From: Micromonospora sp. HM5-17
GTDB taxonomy: Bacteria > Actinomycetota > Actinomycetes > Mycobacteriales > Micromonosporaceae
Length of the DNA: 64,000 nucleotides
Direction: 5' to 3'
Assembly: GCF_003762835.1 (NCBI RefSeq)
Contig: NZ_RJWA01000003.1
Coordinates: 682,001-746,000, forward strand
Shown here: positions 61,340-64,000 of the stretch, piece by piece
Layout of the letters: every line of letters starts with the position of its first letter
How positions within the stretch are numbered: position 1 is the stretch's first letter
Notes under the pieces: generated by a model
What the model saw: only the letters and a program-made list of their open reading frames with translations
The model's database searches: none
Told to the model about the DNA's origin: nothing
Made by a program: the position numbers and the translations under genes

Positions 61340-62209
61340 TTAGCCTTCGGCGACACGAGGCCAGCTTCCTGTGCTCAACCCCGCGTTGTTGTCACGACTT
61401 TCTTCCAGGGCAATTATCTGAGCTACTACCGTCGAAAGTCGCTTTGAGAGGTTGATGCCGTACTGCAGCGTCTCTGCAACAGCCTGCCCGATGACCTCGG
61501 AGAGTGAGTGCAGGGCGAAGAAGGCTTGCGGTGCGTTCCCGGCGGTGGCCTGGGAGGCGTTCGCGATCGCCGCCGCGAACGGTCCCGCTATCGCCGCCAC
61601 CCGATCTCCGAGCTCAGCCAGGTAGGTCATGTTCTCCTTGCCGACCAGGGTGAGCCACGTGCCGGTTTCCCTGACCTTCTCGTGAGTGCTCTTCACGGCG
61701 TTGACCTGACGCTGCAACTTGATGTCGTAGGATTCTTTGCTGGGACCGCGCCAATAGACGAGGTCGATCGATCCGCTCATGTCCTCAGAGAGCTCGGAGA
61801 GCTCCCGGTTCAGCGTGGTGACGTAGGTCATGGCTCGCTCGAAGAGAGAGCCGACCGGTACGGCGCCGGCAATCGCGTTCTGTAGGGTCGTGAGGATCTC
61901 GTCGACGCGTGCCCGGATCTCCTGCAACTTTCGCCGAATAGCGTCGAGGGTTTTTGCGACCTCGTCCGTCCACCATTCGACGATGCGCGTCCAGATGCTG
62001 CTCTGTACCTCCTGACTGGCTCTGGCGAGGAAGACGTTGACCTCGTTGAGGAGATGGTTCCATGCGCCACGGATCTGTTCCACAAGCGTTTCGAGCAGTT
62101 CAACCGCCTTCCGGAACAGGGCGAGAGTGCGCGGCAAATGCTCTGCCTCTGCGGCGGGTTTCCCGCCGGACGACGGATTCCAGGTGTCGCGGACGCCGTG
62201 CTCGCTCAT
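61340..62209 (-). CDS. Large WXG/ESX-type helical protein
   Basis: A 289-residue, almost entirely helical protein. Long amphipathic helices carry VYWRGPSKESYDIKLQRQVNAV near residues 150-170, where WRG is a WXG-like turn. An Ala-rich hydrophobic region follows (VAAIAGPFAAAIANASQATAG). No enzyme domain is visible. The ATG at 62209 starts 9 bases after the WXG100-like gene stops. It is probably an exported or membrane-associated component of an ESX-type cassette. Confidence 0.7.
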   Translation of the reverse strand: MSEHGVRDTWNPSSGGKPAAEAEHLPRTLALFRKAVELLETLVEQIRGAWNHLLNEVNVFLARASQEVQSSIWTRIVEWWTDEVAKTLDAIRRKLQEIRARVDEILTTLQNAIAGAVPVGSLFERAMTYVTTLNRELSELSEDMSGSIDLVYWRGPSKESYDIKLQRQVNAVKSTHEKVRETGTWLTLVGKENMTYLAELGDRVAAIAGPFAAAIANASQATAGNAPQAFFALHSLSEVIGQAVAETLQYGINLSKRLSTVVAQIIALEESRDNNAGLSTGSWPRVAEG

Positions 62210-62218
62210 GTCCCGTTC

Positions 62219-62578
62219 CTACTTCCCCGTCCATATCTCGTTCAGGTTGATCGCCGAGTTGGCGTCGGAGCGCTCGTACGCGTCGGCGGCCCTCCGTAGG
62301 GCGTCACCGAACAGCTCGAACTCCGTCGTGGCCTGCTTGAAGAGCATCGTGAGCTTGTCGTGCACCTGCTCGTAGGCGCTCTTCAGATCAGCGGCACCGA
62401 TCTGGCCCGTCGCAGGATCCACAACCATGAACGCGGTCAACTCCAGCGTCAGGGAGCTGGTTGTCTGGTGGATCCTCTCCATCCGATCCGAGAGGCGGTA
62501 CCACTTCTTCGACTCCTTACGAATCGCATCCGTGGCGGCCCTGATGACCTGCGGCGAGTTGTAGTTGAAGTCACCCAT
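62219..62578 (-). CDS. WXG100-like protein
   Basis: A 119-residue helical protein beginning MGDFNYNSPQVIRAATDAIR. Two long helices are separated by a loop near residues 55-62, as in WXG100 proteins, though the exact W-x-G is missing. LTMLFKQATTEFELFGDALRRAADAYERSD, given by its end at about residue 108, is a typical second helix. It is followed closely by the 289-residue gene and preceded by the frameshifted YbaB-like gene. Confidence 0.75.
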   Translation of the reverse strand: MGDFNYNSPQVIRAATDAIRKESKKWYRLSDRMERIHQTTSSLTLELTAFMVVDPATGQIGAADLKSAYEQVHDKLTMLFKQATTEFELFGDALRRAADAYERSDANSAINLNEIWTGK

Positions 62579-62594
62579 CGGATCACCCGGAGTT

Positions 62595-63247
62595 CTAGGA
62601 GGCGGGAATGGGGAGGCGCGCTGCCTCCTGCAGGGCGAGGCGGGCATCGTTGGCGAGTTCACCGCCGGCGTACGGGCCGAGGTGATCCTCGTCCACCTCG
62701 GCGCTCTGGACGACCGCTCCCAGCACGGTGACCCGGAACAGCCTGCTCGGCCCTGACACGGTCCGTGGCTGTGGGTCGGCAAGGCTCTCCCGGATACGCC
62801 GGGCCGCCTCCAGCATGGCGAACGCCCGATCGAGCCTCGCCTCGATCGCCCGCTCGAAGCCGGGCGAGTCGACGTGCGGCACGTCGATGGGCGGTGCGAT
62901 CTCCGGCGCGGGTGGCAGCTGTGGCCGGTGCCCGTGGCGGCCGAGGGTGGTCATCGCCAGCGCCGCCTTTGATCTCGCGTAACTCAGCGCGTCGAGGACG
63001 GCGGCGGCGACCCGCGTCGGACCGAGGGCCGCCCACCAGCCCGGGCCGATGTGGACGTCCTGCACCGCCCCGAACCGGTCGACGACGCAGTGGACGGTAC
63101 CGCTACGGTCGGCGCCCTCGATCCGGTCGAGTTCCGGAACCGGCGCGCCCGGGCGGAGGGTGGCGGCGAGCTCCTCGACGCGCCGGGCGAACGTAACGGC
63201 ATCGCGGTCTCGTCGTCACGGTCACCGTACTGGCCGTGGTGCCACAC
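62595..63247 (-). pseudogene. YbaB/EbfC-like gene with frameshift
   Basis: GTG 63247, with AAGGAG nine bases upstream, begins VWHHGQYGDRDDETA. The frame is then lost, and the adjacent frame continues DAVTFARRVEELAATLRPG to RSGTVHCVVDRFGAVQDVHIG and ends at 62595. Restoring one G near 63203 joins them into about 216 residues. The joined protein has a helix followed by a beta segment (GTVHCVVDRFGAVQDV) like YbaB/EbfC proteins found beside ESX genes. No start codon exists in the second frame before 63065, which supports a real or artefactual frameshift. Confidence 0.6.
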
Positions 63248-63394
63248 GAGTGCCTACTCCTTACGTGGGCTGGATTGGCGACGTGTCACTATCGACGGAC
63301 AGCGGCGCGGCGGCTACTGTCCGAACAGGATTCGGAGCATAGTTCACATCTGCGCGTTGGGCTGTCCCCTCGCTGCGCTTCGTCGCGTAACCGA

Positions 63395-64000
63395 CTATTC
63401 GGTGTAGCCGCTCGCCTGGAGTTCGAAGAGTTCCCGGTACAGCCCGTCGGCCGCCATCAGCTGCTCGTGGGTGCCCTCCTCGACGACCCTGCCGTCGCGC
63501 AGGACGTAGATCCGGTCCGCGTGCCGGACGTTCGCCAGCCGGTGCGTGATCAGCACGACGGCCCGGTCCGGATGCCGGCGGAACTGCTGAAAGAGCGCGT
63601 GCTCGGCCCGGGCGTCGAGCGCGGCGGACGGTTCGTCGCAGATCAGCAACCGGCCGTTGCGGTAGAGGCCCCGGGCCGCCGCCAGTCGTTGCCACTGCCC
63701 GCCCGAGAGGTCGTGCCCGTCCTTGAAGCTCCGGTCGAGCAGGGTGTCGTAGCCGCGTGGCAGGCAGGTGACCAGGTCATGCGCGGACGCGGCGACGGCT
63801 GCCTCCACCACCGTCGGCCCGGTGCCGTGCGGCCGGTCGGACCGGCCGATTGCGATGTTCTGGCGCGCGGTGAACGGGAACCGCCACCAGTCCTGGCTGA
63901 TGACGGCGACGAGTGACCGGACGCTCGCCGGGTTGAGGGTCCGGACGTCGATCCCGTCCCACCGGACGGTGCCGCTCGTGGGCTGGTACGGGTTGGCGAG
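63395..64000 (-). CDS. ABC transporter ATP-binding protein, C-terminal part
   Basis: The last 201 residues of an ABC ATPase that continues beyond the right edge. It has a Q-loop region (AVISQDWWRFPFTARQNIAIG, quoted here only by its start SQDWW), the signature HDLSGGQWQRL, the Walker B LLICDEPSAALD and the switch HITHR-type segment LITHRL. DGRVVEEGTHEQLM is typical of exporters with fused membrane domains. Walker A lies outside the window. The substrate is unknown. Confidence 0.9.
   Translation of the reverse strand, partial: LANPYQPTSGTVRWDGIDVRTLNPASVRSLVAVISQDWWRFPFTARQNIAIGRSDRPHGTGPTVVEAAVAASAHDLVTCLPRGYDTLLDRSFKDGHDLSGGQWQRLAAARGLYRNGRLLICDEPSAALDARAEHALFQQFRRHPDRAVVLITHRLANVRHADRIYVLRDGRVVEEGTHEQLMAADGLYRELFELQASGYTE

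Noticed and set aside
1-64000. CRISPR arrays, tRNA or rRNA genes, insertion sequences
   Set aside because: No regular spaced repeats, cloverleaf sequences, ribosomal RNA or transposase genes were recognised anywhere in the window.

Overview
The window is GC-rich, GTG-start-rich actinomycete DNA. Its gene content suggests the Micromonosporaceae or a close relative: a conservon (cvnABCD), Scr1-type XRE/DUF397 and DUF6879 genes, WXG100-like proteins, and a Pgl/BREX type 2 locus. No rRNA, tRNA or CRISPR array was recognised.

Bases 1-19259 are mostly housekeeping or niche metabolism. They hold small membrane or hypothetical proteins, an MFS exporter preceded by a possible leaderless leader peptide (MTRRRH), the conservon cvnABCD, a convergent lutABC lactate-utilisation operon, a lactonase-like beta-propeller, a VWA/solute-binding protein, an exopolysaccharide sugar transferase, and a divergent xylR / xylAB locus with a near-consensus promoter.

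Bases 19538-54426 form a layered defence island. Its backbone is a complete BREX type 2 (phage growth limitation) set: pglW, pglX, pglY, pglZ, brxD, brxHI. The last four overlap in one operon, but pglW, pglX and pglY are each separated by inserted blocks. The pglW-pglX gap holds a WXG-like protein with a frameshifted partner, a 49-residue membrane protein, and a four-gene minus-strand operon. In transcription order that operon encodes a DUF262-DUF1524 (GmrSD-type) nuclease with a C-terminal alkyltransferase-like domain, a DUF3696-type AAA ATPase, a TOPRIM-like protein and a second DUF262 protein. The pglX-pglY gap holds a DUF6879 operon and an NLR-like NB-ARC/TPR protein. The NLR-like protein and its small neighbour share a VVQA..I.GGVH motif that looks like a bacterial amyloid signalling motif. 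This gap also holds a PIMT-like methyltransferase, a frameshifted NUDIX gene and an XRE/DUF397 pair. Several inserted segments, and the specificity region of pglX, are visibly AT-richer than their surroundings.

Bases 54690-64000 hold two WXG/ESX-type cassettes on the minus strand, one ending in a DUF6973 toxin-like protein and a lipoprotein, the other including a YbaB-like frameshifted gene. They flank a pentapeptide-type membrane protein with a strong bidirectional terminator and a divergent LysR/MFS pair. The window ends inside an ABC exporter gene.

The most promising undescribed elements are the four-gene DUF262/ATPase/TOPRIM operon and the NLR-plus-small-effector pair, both nested inside the Pgl/BREX locus. 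Three genes carry apparent single-base frameshifts that need checking against reads.
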